From Chamaelirium japonicum (taxonomy: Eukaryota; Streptophyta; Magnoliopsida; Liliales; Melanthiaceae), in NCBI GenBank assembly GCA_947650365.1, contig OX393553.1, positions 37,229,526 to 37,293,525 of the forward strand: a DNA stretch of 64,000 bases, written 5' to 3'. The notes below the pieces were generated by a model, which worked only from the letters and a program-made list of their open reading frames with translations, was not told the origin of the DNA and searched no databases. The position numbers and the translations under genes were made by a program. This document shows positions 46,515 through 56,648 of this stretch, piece after piece (the stretch's first letter is position 1; every line of letters begins with the position of its first letter).

Positions 46515-47630
46515 TGCTAGATACCCTCACATCTCAAAACACGGATTGTAAGGGGGAGGACCACATATGATATATAAAGCGGGCGATAGGTGCCCCCTTT
46601 ACCGATGTGGGACCAACTAGTAGACTTCCTCAACACCCCCCTCAAGCGGAGCACGTAGAGCGAGGCATAATCGGACGGGACCGCACCCCGAGGGAGATGG
46701 TGAACCCAGCTTTGATACCATGTTAGATACCCTCACACCCCAAAACCCGGGTCGGACGGGGAGGTCCATAGAGGGTATATGAAGCGACTGATGGATGCCT
46801 CCCTCACCAATGTGGGACTATCCGTTAACACTCCCCCTCACGCAGATAGGGGTGAGACTTGAGCGGGTCTAACCCGAACCCAAACCGGAACTGCCCAACC
46901 CAAACAATGAACAAACATGGGCAAAGCTAGTTAAAAACTTGGATGCGTTTGGACAAAAAAAGACCAACCCGATTTTAATTTGGACGGCTTTGTCACCGAT
47001 CTTCCCAACCCAAGGAACCCGAGGAAGTGGCACACTAAGGTTGAATGCTTTGGTAGTTTTTTTTTTATGGAAAACAAAGACTGTGTGTTTGATGTTGAAT
47101 ACTAAGAATTCGTTTGAAATATGTGAGGAAATGGGTTGAATTTTATGTGTTTTGCAATCCAAAGATATTTTTTATCCAATTCAAAAATCTGTAGGTTTCT
47201 TTTTTCCTATTTATGTGCACAAGCATTTCTAATTGGGCAACCCGCCCAACCCGCCTATTATTTTGCAAATTGGGCAACCCAAGCAACTTGAGCAACTAGA
47301 ATGGGCAAGCACGGGTTGGGCTTCCACGGACAAAATGGGTTAAGGTTTGTGCAAGTCGGGTTGGGGATGGGCAGACCCTTAAACCCACCCAAGTCCCACC
47401 CGTACACGAGGAGCATGCATGGTAAGGATCCTCCCACGCAGAGCACGCGTGGCAAGGCACGATCGATGGAGAGCATCCGGAGCAGGAGCAGGAGCAGGAG
47501 ACGGGCTAGCTCTTATACCATGTTAGATACCCTCACACCCCAAAACCCAGGTTGGAAGGGGAGGTCCACAAGGGGTATATAAAGCGACTAATGGGTGCCT
47601 CCCTCACCGATGTGGGACTATCCGTTAACA
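46515..47630 (-). mobile_element. TRIM retroelement with three LTRs (fossil)
   Basis: Three related LTRs lie at 46515-46635, 46721-46830 and 47521-47630. On the minus strand each runs TGTTAACGGATAGTCCCACA ... to GAGGGTATCTAACA, and two are followed by the primer-site motif TGGTATCAAAGC or a close variant. Between them are interiors of about 85 bp (46636-46720) and about 690 bp, the latter enlarged by an inserted hAT-type MITE. A purine tract GAGGGGGAG precedes LTR starts. No proteins are encoded. It lies 270 bp downstream of the Sec14-type stop codon. Confidence 0.82.
46846..47380. mobile_element. hAT-type MITE inserted in the TRIM interior
   Basis: AGGGGTGAGACTTGAGCGGG at one side and CCCATCCCCAACCCG-type sequence at the other, with many AACCCG/GGGTTGGG repeats. 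The ends are approximate and the duplication was not resolved. Confidence 0.45.
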
Positions 47631-47899
47631 GTTTCCAAGTGAACCAGCTTTCTATGTGATTCTTATATAGCTTCCGATGAATTTAGGTGAGGGGTTATCT
47701 GAAAACACAATGCAGATAAATCACATAGGTTTGGAAGTGAGGCAGCAGGATTTGTTTCATAGACACCAGACACCACAGACGTTAAGAACTTTTTATTTCG
47801 TAACTTCAGTCGGATAGCAAAGCATGAGCTTAGTACTCTGATGCTTTACCTAAAAGAGAATTTCGACTTACAAGTAGATTGAGGTTAAGTGGACGAATC
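47631..47899 (-). other. 3' UTR of the Sec14-type gene
   Basis: Unique sequence between the stop codon and the TRIM LTR. No gene. Confidence 0.5.
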
Positions 47900-48007
47900 T
47901 TATATCGGGATCAGAGGCAGCTTTCCACCATAGATCTCTGGGAGCTGGCTCTCGTCAATGTCTTCCATCAATGTTGCTTTCAGGTCCTTATCCTCAACAA
48001 AGACAAA
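47900..48007 (-). CDS. Sec14-like gene, last exon
   Basis: 36 codons including TAA (47900-47902). Acceptor CTTGTGCAG, then FVFVEDKDLKATLMEDIDES, QLPEIYGGKLPLIPI. The EIYGG motif is the conserved end of the CRAL-TRIO domain. Confidence 0.9.
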   Translation of the reverse strand, partial: FVFVEDKDLKATLMEDIDESQLPEIYGGKLPLIPI

Positions 48008-48096
48008 CTGCACAAGCACAAGGTTCATCAGAGATCCAAGGCAAATGACAACAATTCTAAATCTCAAGCTGTGGATTTATTTGTTCTCATCTTTTG

Positions 48097-48175
<79 letters not shown>

Positions 48176-51100
48176 GAAATCTCTCATTAGGGCAAGAGCC
48201 AAATATATATACATAATACAAGTATCTCTAAACCCCCCCCCCCCCCCCACTCATTGTGGATTATACACCATAAGTTTGCTAAGTAAGAACCGGAAGAGCA
48301 GAGCTGGGTGTGACTTCATAAAGAAACCAGCAAGCTACTCATTGGAGACCTAAGGGAGAGAGTACGAGCTTCATACTACTTTCGAGAGAAGCAATAATCG
48401 AGCTCGATGTGTTTCAACCTCTCGTGGAAAACCGGATTGCTAGTAATCTATAAGGCACTCCGGTTATCACAGTGAACAGATGTAGGCCCAAAAATCTCAA
48501 CTTTTAGATCCTCAGGAGACGTCGTAGGTGAATAATCTCCTTGGTGGTGGAGGTCATGGCTTGAAACTCTGCCTTGGTGCTGGAAAGAGATACAACCTTA
48601 TGCTTCTTGCTTCGCCACGAGATGAGTCTCCAAGAAACATGTAGTATCCAATAGTCAAACGGCTAGTGGTCGGATCCCCAGCCCAATCAGTATCAGAGTA
48701 GGCACGTATAGCCAGAGGTAAAGTCGAGAACAAGACGAACGATTGAGTGATGGTGCCTCGAATGTACCGAAGAATTTGCAAAAGGGCAGCACAGTGAGCA
48801 GAGCGAGGGGCCAAAAAAACTAGTTGACGATGCTGCATGAGCAATGTCGGGCCTGGTGATATAGATGTAGATCAATTGACCAATGATCTGAGAGATGATC
48901 GTCATCTGTGGGTCAGAGTTTCACATGAAGCTCGAGTGTGGAGCAGAGGCGGAGCCAATATAGGCCCAGTGGGGACAGCTGCCCCCACTGAGATTAGCAA
49001 AAAAAAAAAAAAAGTAATGCTATTTGTACAGTTTCTGTCAACAACACGTTGATAATCCACCAATGAAGTGGAGTTGGTTCAGAGATCTGATGGGTCTGAT
49101 TTGTCAATGAGTAGTACACTTTGCCCACTGAAGTTTAGCTGAAAGACACTTAACCCCCCAATAGTTTAAGAACTACATTTTAACCCTTTCAATTAAGTTT
49201 TCATCAGATAAAAGATTACCAAATGAGAAAATAAAATAGTTGACAAAAGGGTGTATGCTAACATTTCAAACTTTAGGGAGCCATTTTGAACAAAATGAAT
49301 TGAGGGATTTAAATATTTTTGAGCTAATTTTAAGTGGGTAAAGTGTAATTTAACCCCCAAAAAAATCAGTGTTCGTCTCTCTCGTTCGTCCCACGACTAT
49401 CTCACGGTAGCCTTGTAGAATCTCACGACTCGAATTGTATTCTCCGAGACTTCGTTCCTGTCCACTCCAGCCATCCTTTGTCCGAAACCTGTGGCCGACG
49501 ACACGATCGGCAAGTGCGGCCCACCTGTAGCGTCGACTGAAACCCTACTCTCTCTCTCTCTTTCTCTTTCTCTTTCTCTCTCTCTAGATAGTTATTCACG
49601 ATTTTTTGTGTAATATTTTTTTCAATGGGAGATTTTTGCGTGCCTATGAACTGAAAGCGAAATTTTTTTGTAGTCCATTCAAATCCTTTGTTAGTAGAAA
49701 TTGGATAAAACTTTTAAAACCAAGCAAAGGCCAGGTTGCCCCCACTGGAGTGAATTCCTGGCTCCGCCACTGGTGTGGAGTGTCAGCGGAGAAAGTATTG
49801 GAAATAGCAACTCGACTAAGGATGTCAACAATGTACTACTAGGAGAAGGAATATCTTTTTATCAGGAAAAGATCCCAATATATATACAAGAGGTATGAGT
49901 CCCATGCGCAGTGGAATGATGTATAACCTAATAGATACTACAATCTCTAACAGAACCAAAACTCTTCAGGGAATGTAGGGAGTGAGGTGCCATGTATTAG
50001 CTCAAACAAGCAGTACATTTATATAAAAAGCAAAGTTTTTCTCCAATAAAGCTCGAGTGAGAAGGAGAGCACAAGTTTTCAAAAAAGACTACCTTCTTCT
50101 TGGTGTTCTTGTCGATAAATGGGTATACAATTTTCCACGCCTTCATGAAGAGATAAGGCACGTGAATTAGAAATACTTTGCCAAGCCTTTCTGGGTAGTA
50201 ATTCTGCCATGATTGGATGAGAGTTTCACTATCATTTGTCATCAGAAAACATAAACAAATATTTCTGAATTAAAACAAGAAGTGGCTTCATAAAATAAGG
50301 TCAAATCTGTGTTCTTGTCGTCATAGTCTATAATAAAATAAGGTCAAATCTGTGTTCTTGTCGTCATAGTCTATAAACTATAACTAGGGCCCATGCGATA
50401 TGCATGCCTGTTCAAACAACAGGTCCAAACAGAAGAATTTTTTTTTCAAGGAACATGAGATTTCAAATTCCCAGATAATAGCAAGAAGCAGCATGGGAAA
50501 ATTCCCTTTCACTCTATCAAAAGAGCAATAACTAAATTATATTATAAATTTTGCACTAGCATGCATTTCAAGTTATTTAATATCTAATTTTTCAGTTAAC
50601 TAAACAAGAACAACAATAATGTAAGAAAGCATGGAGAGAAAAAGTTGGAGAAGGAAAGAAATCACTTCAAAATATTATTTTGAATCTTTCCAAGACCAAA
50701 CTACCAGTCTCACTTTTTTAGGCTGAGTATTCTCTTGAAGATTTAAGGAAGGTTAGACCTACATCATCTCATCTCAAGGAGATCGCCGCAGCAAGGGGAC
50801 TTCACCACATCGCTTGAGGAAACTCTTCATCATCGGTCACGTTCATAGGTCCTGACTCGATCATTGATACAATATGCCTTAACAAAGATCCTTAAACAGC
50901 GGTTTTCTACACCATTAGATGCAATTAACGAGGCTGGTGAATATCCAAAATAAGGTTTCCATTGTTTGCTTTTTGTGAAGTCATGATGATTGGCCTTCAA
51001 GGGAGAAGGGCCGGTTTGCCTTTATGATTTCATTCTCCAAATGATGGATCAGGTGCTTTTTATATTAAGGCCATCGGTTTGGTCCCCAAGGGAGACTTTC

Positions 51101-51956
51101 TTTTCTGATTGGTTCCACAGTCCAACATGAGGAGATTACATTCCTTTGTTAAACGAAATCTAATTGGCTGATTCTTAATGCAATCATGTTGCACCCCTGC
51201 AAGGGAATTTCAGGTTATGATTTTGTGCGTTGTCCAAGTGCCGATTATGGCCCTTTCATAATCCCTTGCATGCACAGCCCCAATGTATGTATGTTGAATA
51301 ATCATGGAGCATTCCTAAACCAGGTGACCTCTTTGGACTTGACTCAATCTAACAGGAATCAATACCAACTTGGATAAAACTGAACCTCTTAAATGAGATT
51401 AATAATTTTATCTAGTCAAATGGAGTGCTTCCTGATTACATTCTTGTAATTATGTTAGACTCGACTTTTCCCAAGCTAGTTTAATAAATTAAATGGGTAA
51501 ATGATCGGATCATAATCATTAAATCGTCATGTTTGGACTCACATGATTGAACCTAAAATGAGACCAAATAGAACAAATACATATACACCATACATACACG
51601 CCATAGTATGAAGTTTCTTGTTTAGTTCTTCATATCTCTCTCTCTCTCCTAACATAACCTGACTTGTTTGAACAAAATGGAGGCTGAATAATTATCATAG
51701 TTGAACCAAACCGACCAGTTTGGACTTGATCCCTGTTTGATTGGACTAAACTACATATGGTCTGACTTGTATAGAACCAGCCCCAATGGCATACATGGAT
51801 TTGTGCGGGTCGAGTAAGCACTCTCACAAGGCATGCAGTAGGATTTAAAAGGATAACAATTAACTCAAATTATAGTATTTTTGCCTTTGCTTATTTTATT
51901 AATGCCACACCCTGATTAAAATGTTTTCATCGGGCTCCAAGAATGAATTGTCAATT

Positions 51957-52015
<59 letters not shown>

Positions 52016-53847
52016 TCGAACGAACACCACACGTAAGGGAGGGGCAAGGAAAAGTATCTTCCCCTTTCGAGTTCTGTCCCTTCCCAATCTTGTTTCCCTT
52101 AGGTTGGACCCACAACCGTTCTATGAGGGCACCCCGATAGGTGCATCGCATTCCGACCGACTGTACACTCCATCGGATGCCTGTGGGCCCAACCGAAGGG
52201 AAATACTAACTGCAAAGGAGTTGAACTCTCCCCTCTCATCCTTATTCTGTATTTTATACTTATGAAACAGGAACCCTCTTATAATCTAAGTATTATGTAC
52301 AAAAAAGAGGAACCTAACATCTAGATATCTGGTGCCCTTCATTCCTTCCTACCATGTAGTCTCTTCTGATGCTATAACTAATTAAAAAGCTCCGATCAGC
52401 GGCTTGATTAGAGAATTAGATTAAATTGGAAAAGTCGATCTCTTGTTTCTTCAAATAACTACACATATGAGTACAAAAATTACCAAAGATATAATTATTA
52501 TTAGATGTAGAGTTACTATTAGTCCCACCTTAGTTATGGTATTGTAATGGTGTGCGTTCTCTCTCTATATAAGGAGAGGTAGTCTTATGTATAATCCGGT
52601 GACTCTTAAGTCAATTCGCAATGAAAGATCTTGGAGATCTACACTTTTTCTTGGGGATGCAAGTGATTCGAGACTTCACCTCGATTGTACTTTGTCAAAC
52701 TCGATATGCACTACAACTTCTTGAGCGCTTCGGTCTATCATGCGTTAAGCCAGTTAAAAGTCCCCTAAAAGCCGGCCTACAGCTTTCAGCCGCTGACTCG
52801 GATCCTCTCCCTAATTTCTCTGTCTATTGCCAAATAGTGGGTTACCTCCAATATCTTACTATGACCTGTCCGGATCTTGCCTACGCCGTGAACCATGTAT
52901 GTCAATTCATGCAAAAGCCATGGTCCTCTCATTTGGCGGCAGTCAAGCGCATTTTCAGGTATGTCAAATGAACTCTCTCCTATAGACTTCAGTTCACCCG
53001 GTCCACGAACTTGAAGCTCCGCGCCTTCTCTGATGCCAACTGGGCAGGGTGCCCAGACAGCCACCGATCTACCACGGGGCTAGGCAGTTTTTCTCGGGCC
53101 AAATCTACTCTCCTGGGGTGCCAAGAAGCAAGCTACAGTTTCACAATCTAGTGCCAAGGCGGAGTATCGAACTCTTGCTTCAACAACTGCTGAAATTCTT
53201 TGGTATCTTCATATTCTACGACAGCTTCGCATTCACCTATGAGATCCACCTCGGTTACTCTGCGACAACATCAGTGCGCTTCATATGTCCAAAAACCCTG
53301 CTTTCCATAGTCACACTAAACACATTGATCTTGATGTTCACTTTATTCATGATCATATCATGCGAGGTGACATCTCTATTTCTCATATTCCCGACAAAGA
53401 TCAAGTCGTTCACATCTTCAGAAAATTGTTGCCCGGCCCACAGTTCCTTTGGCTTCGAGACAAGCTCAACGTGCGAGCCCGTGAGCTTGAGGGGGGCTGT
53501 GAAGACCTACTATGCCGATGTCAGTAGGTTGTCATCCATCGCTGATGATAGCATGACATCATCCGTCCACACAACCTGGAGGACCACCTGATGCTACCAT
53601 TACAGCCTCAAATTGAGAAACAAATTTTCTCTCTGTCCATGCCTATAATCCTGTAATTAATGCTGCACAAATCATGAGATTGATTGTAATTACTGATGCA
53701 CAAAATCATGGGATTGATTCCCTCTGTACAAAGATTGTATAAATAAATGAATACTACCAAAGGCTATATTGAGCCTTTCACCCGTCTCTGTGTCAATCTT
53801 TACAGGGATATGCCCTGGGGGACATGGAATGATTTGCACCCCAACCC

Positions 53848-53916
<69 letters not shown>

Positions 53917-55019
53917 ATGCGCCTCCTCCCTCGCTACCAAAACATCCAAGTCTCCCCCTTTGATGCCACAGTTGGATTCATACACCGCCATCTCCACTGG
54001 ATTTGTGGGTTAGGGGTTTTTTTTTTTGTAATTGTTGGATGTGGGCCAATAATATCATGCCACGTCCTTATGGCATAGCACGGGCTACACCTTGGGGTGC
54101 AGCCAAGTATTGTTCACTTTCTTTGGGCTCAAATATCTATTTTCTTACAAGCCTTTTCCTCTTGACAAATGTCAATTTCATGGCAAGTTGGTTTTATTAT
54201 TTTGGAGATCACATATGCTATCTTCTCTTCAAGCAAGCTCCTTTTGTTATATAAGTTCATAAATACGAGCGGGTCCATCCCAAAACCATACAAACACATT
54301 TCACAAGCAACAAAAAAAATATATAACAGCACTGATAACCACTAACGAAGTAGTAGTTTTGATGGAAACAAACCTGCATGATATCGAGAGCTGCAAGGTA
54401 TGCACGAATGTCGCAGTTTGAGTATCCCCAACCTTGAAGATCTCCAATGCAAGTGAACTTCTCCTGACCTCTAGGCATTCTGCATATCCAATTGGAGCCG
54501 GACAGGTCTCCGTCAACTTTAGAATATTCAATTAATTGTGTTGATGTTACATCTAAAATTCAAGTAAAGGAAGTACCCAGAACATAATTTGTCGAGAAGG
54601 TACACAGAGAATCCTGTCACAATGAGAAATCTGCTGTTAGTGAGGTATAATATGTGATATTTCCACTGGATCTTAAAAAGAAAAAAGAAACATTATCTTG
54701 AGCAAAAACTCCTATTCAAACCTCGTAATCTCTAAAACATATGGAATGGGATGAACTTACGCTTAAACTCGTCCATATCTCTCTTGGAGTGGCAATGCTT
54801 AGCACCAAAGGCAATCAATATAGGGCACCGCCTCTTATCATATCCCTGCATAAATACCTTTTTCTGAGCAAGCTCATTCTGGATTTCTGATTCAGAGATG
54901 AAACCATTTGGCACAGCTTCCCGTCTCCATTTGAGGTAATTCAGGAATAGGCTTGAAGCCTTTTGGATGTCTAAATCACGCGCACGCAGAAATCTTCTGA
55001 GCATAAGATCGTCTTCCGC
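47900..55019 (-). CDS. Sec14-like / CRAL-TRIO lipid-transfer protein, N-terminal exon(s) not found
   Basis: Five minus-strand exons, all in phase with GT-AG borders: 54761-55019, 54577-54613, 54374-54479, 50093-50203 and 47900-48007. They encode 206 residues plus stop. The CRAL-TRIO N-terminal part is AEDDLMLRRFLRARDLDIQ through FLNYLKWRREAVP. The lipid-binding lobe has FMQGYDKRRCPILIAFGAKH, GWGYSNCDIRAYLAALDIMQ, NYYPERLGKVFLIHVPYLFM and WKIVYPFIDKNTKKK. It ends FVFVEDKDLKATLMEDIDES, QLPEIYGGKLPLIPI. Family members bind and exchange phosphoinositides or other hydrophobic ligands. The first exon, normally about 30-50 residues, was not found up to 55920, where a young copia element begins. It may lie beyond 61194, outside the window, or be lost. 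No break is seen in the five exons. Confidence 0.92.
48008..48354. other. Sec14-like last intron with GA microsatellite and C-run
   Basis: (GA)n at about 48102-48171, then a run of about 15 C at 48233-48249. No gene. Confidence 0.8.
48355..48943 (-). mobile_element. Ty1/copia pol 3' fragment (fossil)
   Basis: The minus strand shows RT/RNase H segments (YITRPDIAHA, LLQILRYIRGTITQSFV, IRAYSDTDWAGDP, IGYYMFLGDS) closely resembling the whole copia at 55.9-61.2 kb. Broken by several changes and interrupted at 48944 by a hAT element. Confidence 0.82.
48944..49772. mobile_element. hAT element with CAGWGGCGGAGCC termini
   Basis: Termini CAGAGGCGGAGCC and (inverted) CAGTGGCGGAGCC, with a perfect 8-bp duplication GTGTGGAG (48936-48943 and 49773-49780). 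829 bp with no transposase. The interior contains a MULE-type MITE. It lies in the last intron of the Sec14-like gene, within a copia fragment. Confidence 0.88.
49105..49358. mobile_element. MULE MITE relative nested in the hAT element
   Basis: Ends with ACTTTGCCCACTGAAGTTTAG at one side and GGGTAAAGTGTAATTTAACC at the other. These match the 41594-41843 family, more diverged. Boundaries are approximate. Confidence 0.55.
49781..50092. other. Sec14-like intron, right of the hAT element
   Basis: Residual intron or copia-derived sequence. No gene was found before exon 50093-50203. Confidence 0.4.
50093..50203 (-). CDS. Sec14-like gene, penultimate exon
   Basis: 37 codons from NYYPERLGKVFLIHVPYLFM to WKIVYPFIDKNTKKK, phase 0 at both ends; acceptor CATGGCAG, donor GTAGTC. 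Confidence 0.9.
50291..50376 (+). repeat. 43-bp tandem duplication
   Basis: Two identical head-to-tail copies containing AAGGTCAAATCTGTGTTCTT and GTCGTCATAGTCTATA, just beyond exon 50093-50203 in the intron. Confidence 0.9.
50384..50420 (-). mobile_element. Helitron 3' terminus (partner end not found)
   Basis: The minus strand reads hairpin CATGCATATCGCATG, GGCC, CTAG then T. The 5' end could not be placed. Confidence 0.4.
50421..52600. other. Sec14-like intron, middle part
   Basis: AT-rich non-coding sequence with (GA)n at about 51959-52013 and a TATATAAGGAGAGG promoter-like stretch near 52567 that looks LTR-derived. No gene is supported. Confidence 0.45.
52615..53803 (+). mobile_element. 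Ty1/copia pol 3' end plus LTR (fossil)
   Basis: RT and RNase H pieces (MKDLGDLHFFLGMQV, CQIVGYLQYLTMTCPDLAYA, LRAFSDANWAGCPDS). Then a purine tract GAGGGGGGC and an LTR-like segment from about 53500 (TGTGAAGACC) to about 53803 (TTTACA). It belongs to another copia lineage than the element at 55.9 kb, and is broken several times. It is in the intron between Sec14-like exons 50093-50203 and 54374-54479. Confidence 0.78.
53804..54373. other. Sec14-like intron end with CT microsatellite
   Basis: (CT)n at about 53850-53912, otherwise unremarkable intron sequence. Confidence 0.7.
54374..54479 (-). CDS. Sec14-like gene, exon with MPRGQEKF
   Basis: 106 nt: one base completes a Gly codon, then 35 codons MPRGQEKFTCIGDLQGWGYS-NCDIRAYLAALDIMQ. 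Confidence 0.9.
54577..54613 (-). CDS. Sec14-like gene, 37-nt micro-exon
   Basis: Two bases finish an Arg codon, then FSVYLLDKLCS and GG to the next exon. Found by family continuity between FKR and MPRGQEKF. Confidence 0.82.
54761..55019 (-). CDS. Sec14-like gene, first recognised exon
   Basis: 259 nt, phase 0 at entry (acceptor TATTCAG), leaving one C. It encodes AEDDLMLRRFLRARDLDIQK to RDMDEFK. Confidence 0.9.
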
Positions 55020-55924
55020 CTGAATATAGCAGCACCAAAATATTCACCCACTTATCAAATTTCAGAAGTGAGAACTCAAGCATGGAATCAGATGAATACA
55101 TTACTGTTGACGAGAATCTACAAATCCAAACTCCAAAGAGATAAATGGGAATTTCAGGCATACACATTACAGAGAACTACATTGAACAATAACCATCCAT
55201 TGGAATAGCAAAACTTAAATTTCATAGAGAAGATTTTGAAGTTTCCAAATGTTAAATTTTGTCATGCAGCACAAGTGGAAAAACATCCAATGATAAGGGG
55301 GTCATGTATTATCGGAAGAGCTAAATGCCATACCAAATCTCAAGAACAAAATTATAAACATTAGGATCGCTGATTTTGTAAAGTTGAGACGTAATCTTTG
55401 TGTTCAAGTTGTACTATGAATATCAACCAATATTCAAGGCTATCATCATAAAGATATGCCAAATAAAGGGAACCACATTAAATGTAGGCTCCCATCATTT
55501 AAAGAATAATTTGAGTATTAAAATCTCTTGATAACGAGCTTTGGAACACATCAACTCATTCAGATTAGCTTATTCATGCATCATTCTACAATCATCTGTG
55601 AGATTAGACGGATTTTCCCATCTGATGTTAGGTCTAAGATATGGTAGCTTCTTCTGGGAGTTTATTTAGGTAGAAAATGACATCTTCCTCAAATACGAGG
55701 AAGAGACAAAGAAGCAATATGAACTTCTGATTCTCCCATTTCTTAAACCTAATATGTCATCCTTAGATTTCTGGTTGCTGACACTCGTTGAAGTAAGAAA
55801 CTTGTATGGTTTTGTATGCCAATAATAACAAAGAAGATTGAATCCTACATCCGCTACATTATATTGTCTATTTATGTCAGAATATTGAATAGGATAGTTT
55901 AAATTCTCAGAAATCCATTATATG
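55020..55924. other. Sec14-like upstream intron
   Basis: AT-rich sequence without a recognisable exon. Ends at the copia insertion. Confidence 0.5.
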
Positions 55925-56053
55925 TGTTAATGTAAATGTAATGGGTCGGGTTTACTGTATAGTCGGGTCGGGTTTACTGTACATATATTGGGCTTGAGTC
56001 CCTCAATGGAATTATTCAGTTCCTCTCCAAACCCTAGCCGTCGTCTCCTAACA

Positions 56054-56648
56054 TGGTATCAGAGCGCTAGGGCGACGGCTGCACCTCCTCCGGTCTCCCT
56101 CCTTCCCGCCGGCTACACCTACTCCGTCCGGCCCCCCTTCCGGCCACCTGCACCGGCCCCCCTTCCGGCCCCATCTCCTCCACCGGCCCCCCTTCCGGCC
56201 ACCTGCACCGGCCCCCCCTTCCGGCCCCATCTCCTCCACCGGCCCCCCTTCCGGCCACCTGCAGCCCCCGCCTCCACCCCCGACCTCCTGCAGCCCCCTC
56301 CACCACCGACCCCCCCTCAGCCCCTCCTCTACCCCCTTCCGGCCACCGATACCCCCTGCAGCAGCCCCCGCCTCCACTTCCGGCCACCGAAACCCCCTGC
56401 CGCCCCTCCTCCACCCCCCCCCGACCTCCTCTGAAGCCCCCCTGACACCCCCTGCAGCCCCCTCCTCCACCCCGACCCCCCTTCCGGCCACCGATACCCC
56501 CTGCAGCAGCCCCCGCCTCCACTTCCGGCCATCCGAAACCCCCACAACCCCTCTTCCGGCCACCGATACCCCCTGCAACCCCCTCCTCCACCCCCGATCC
56601 CCCCCCTACAGCCCCCCCGACACCCCCTGACACCCTACAACCTCCTCC
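56054..56648 (+). repeat. C-rich tandem leader of the copia element
   Basis: About 550 bp of CCCCCTTCCGGCCACC and CCCCCTGCAGC-type imperfect repeats between primer site and gag start. On the minus strand it is strongly G-rich. Frames through it give Pro- or Gly-rich nonsense. Confidence 0.85.

Noticed and set aside
56048-56633. Gly-rich minus-strand frames of 176 and 188 codons
   Set aside because: Antisense of the C-rich repeat leader of the copia element.
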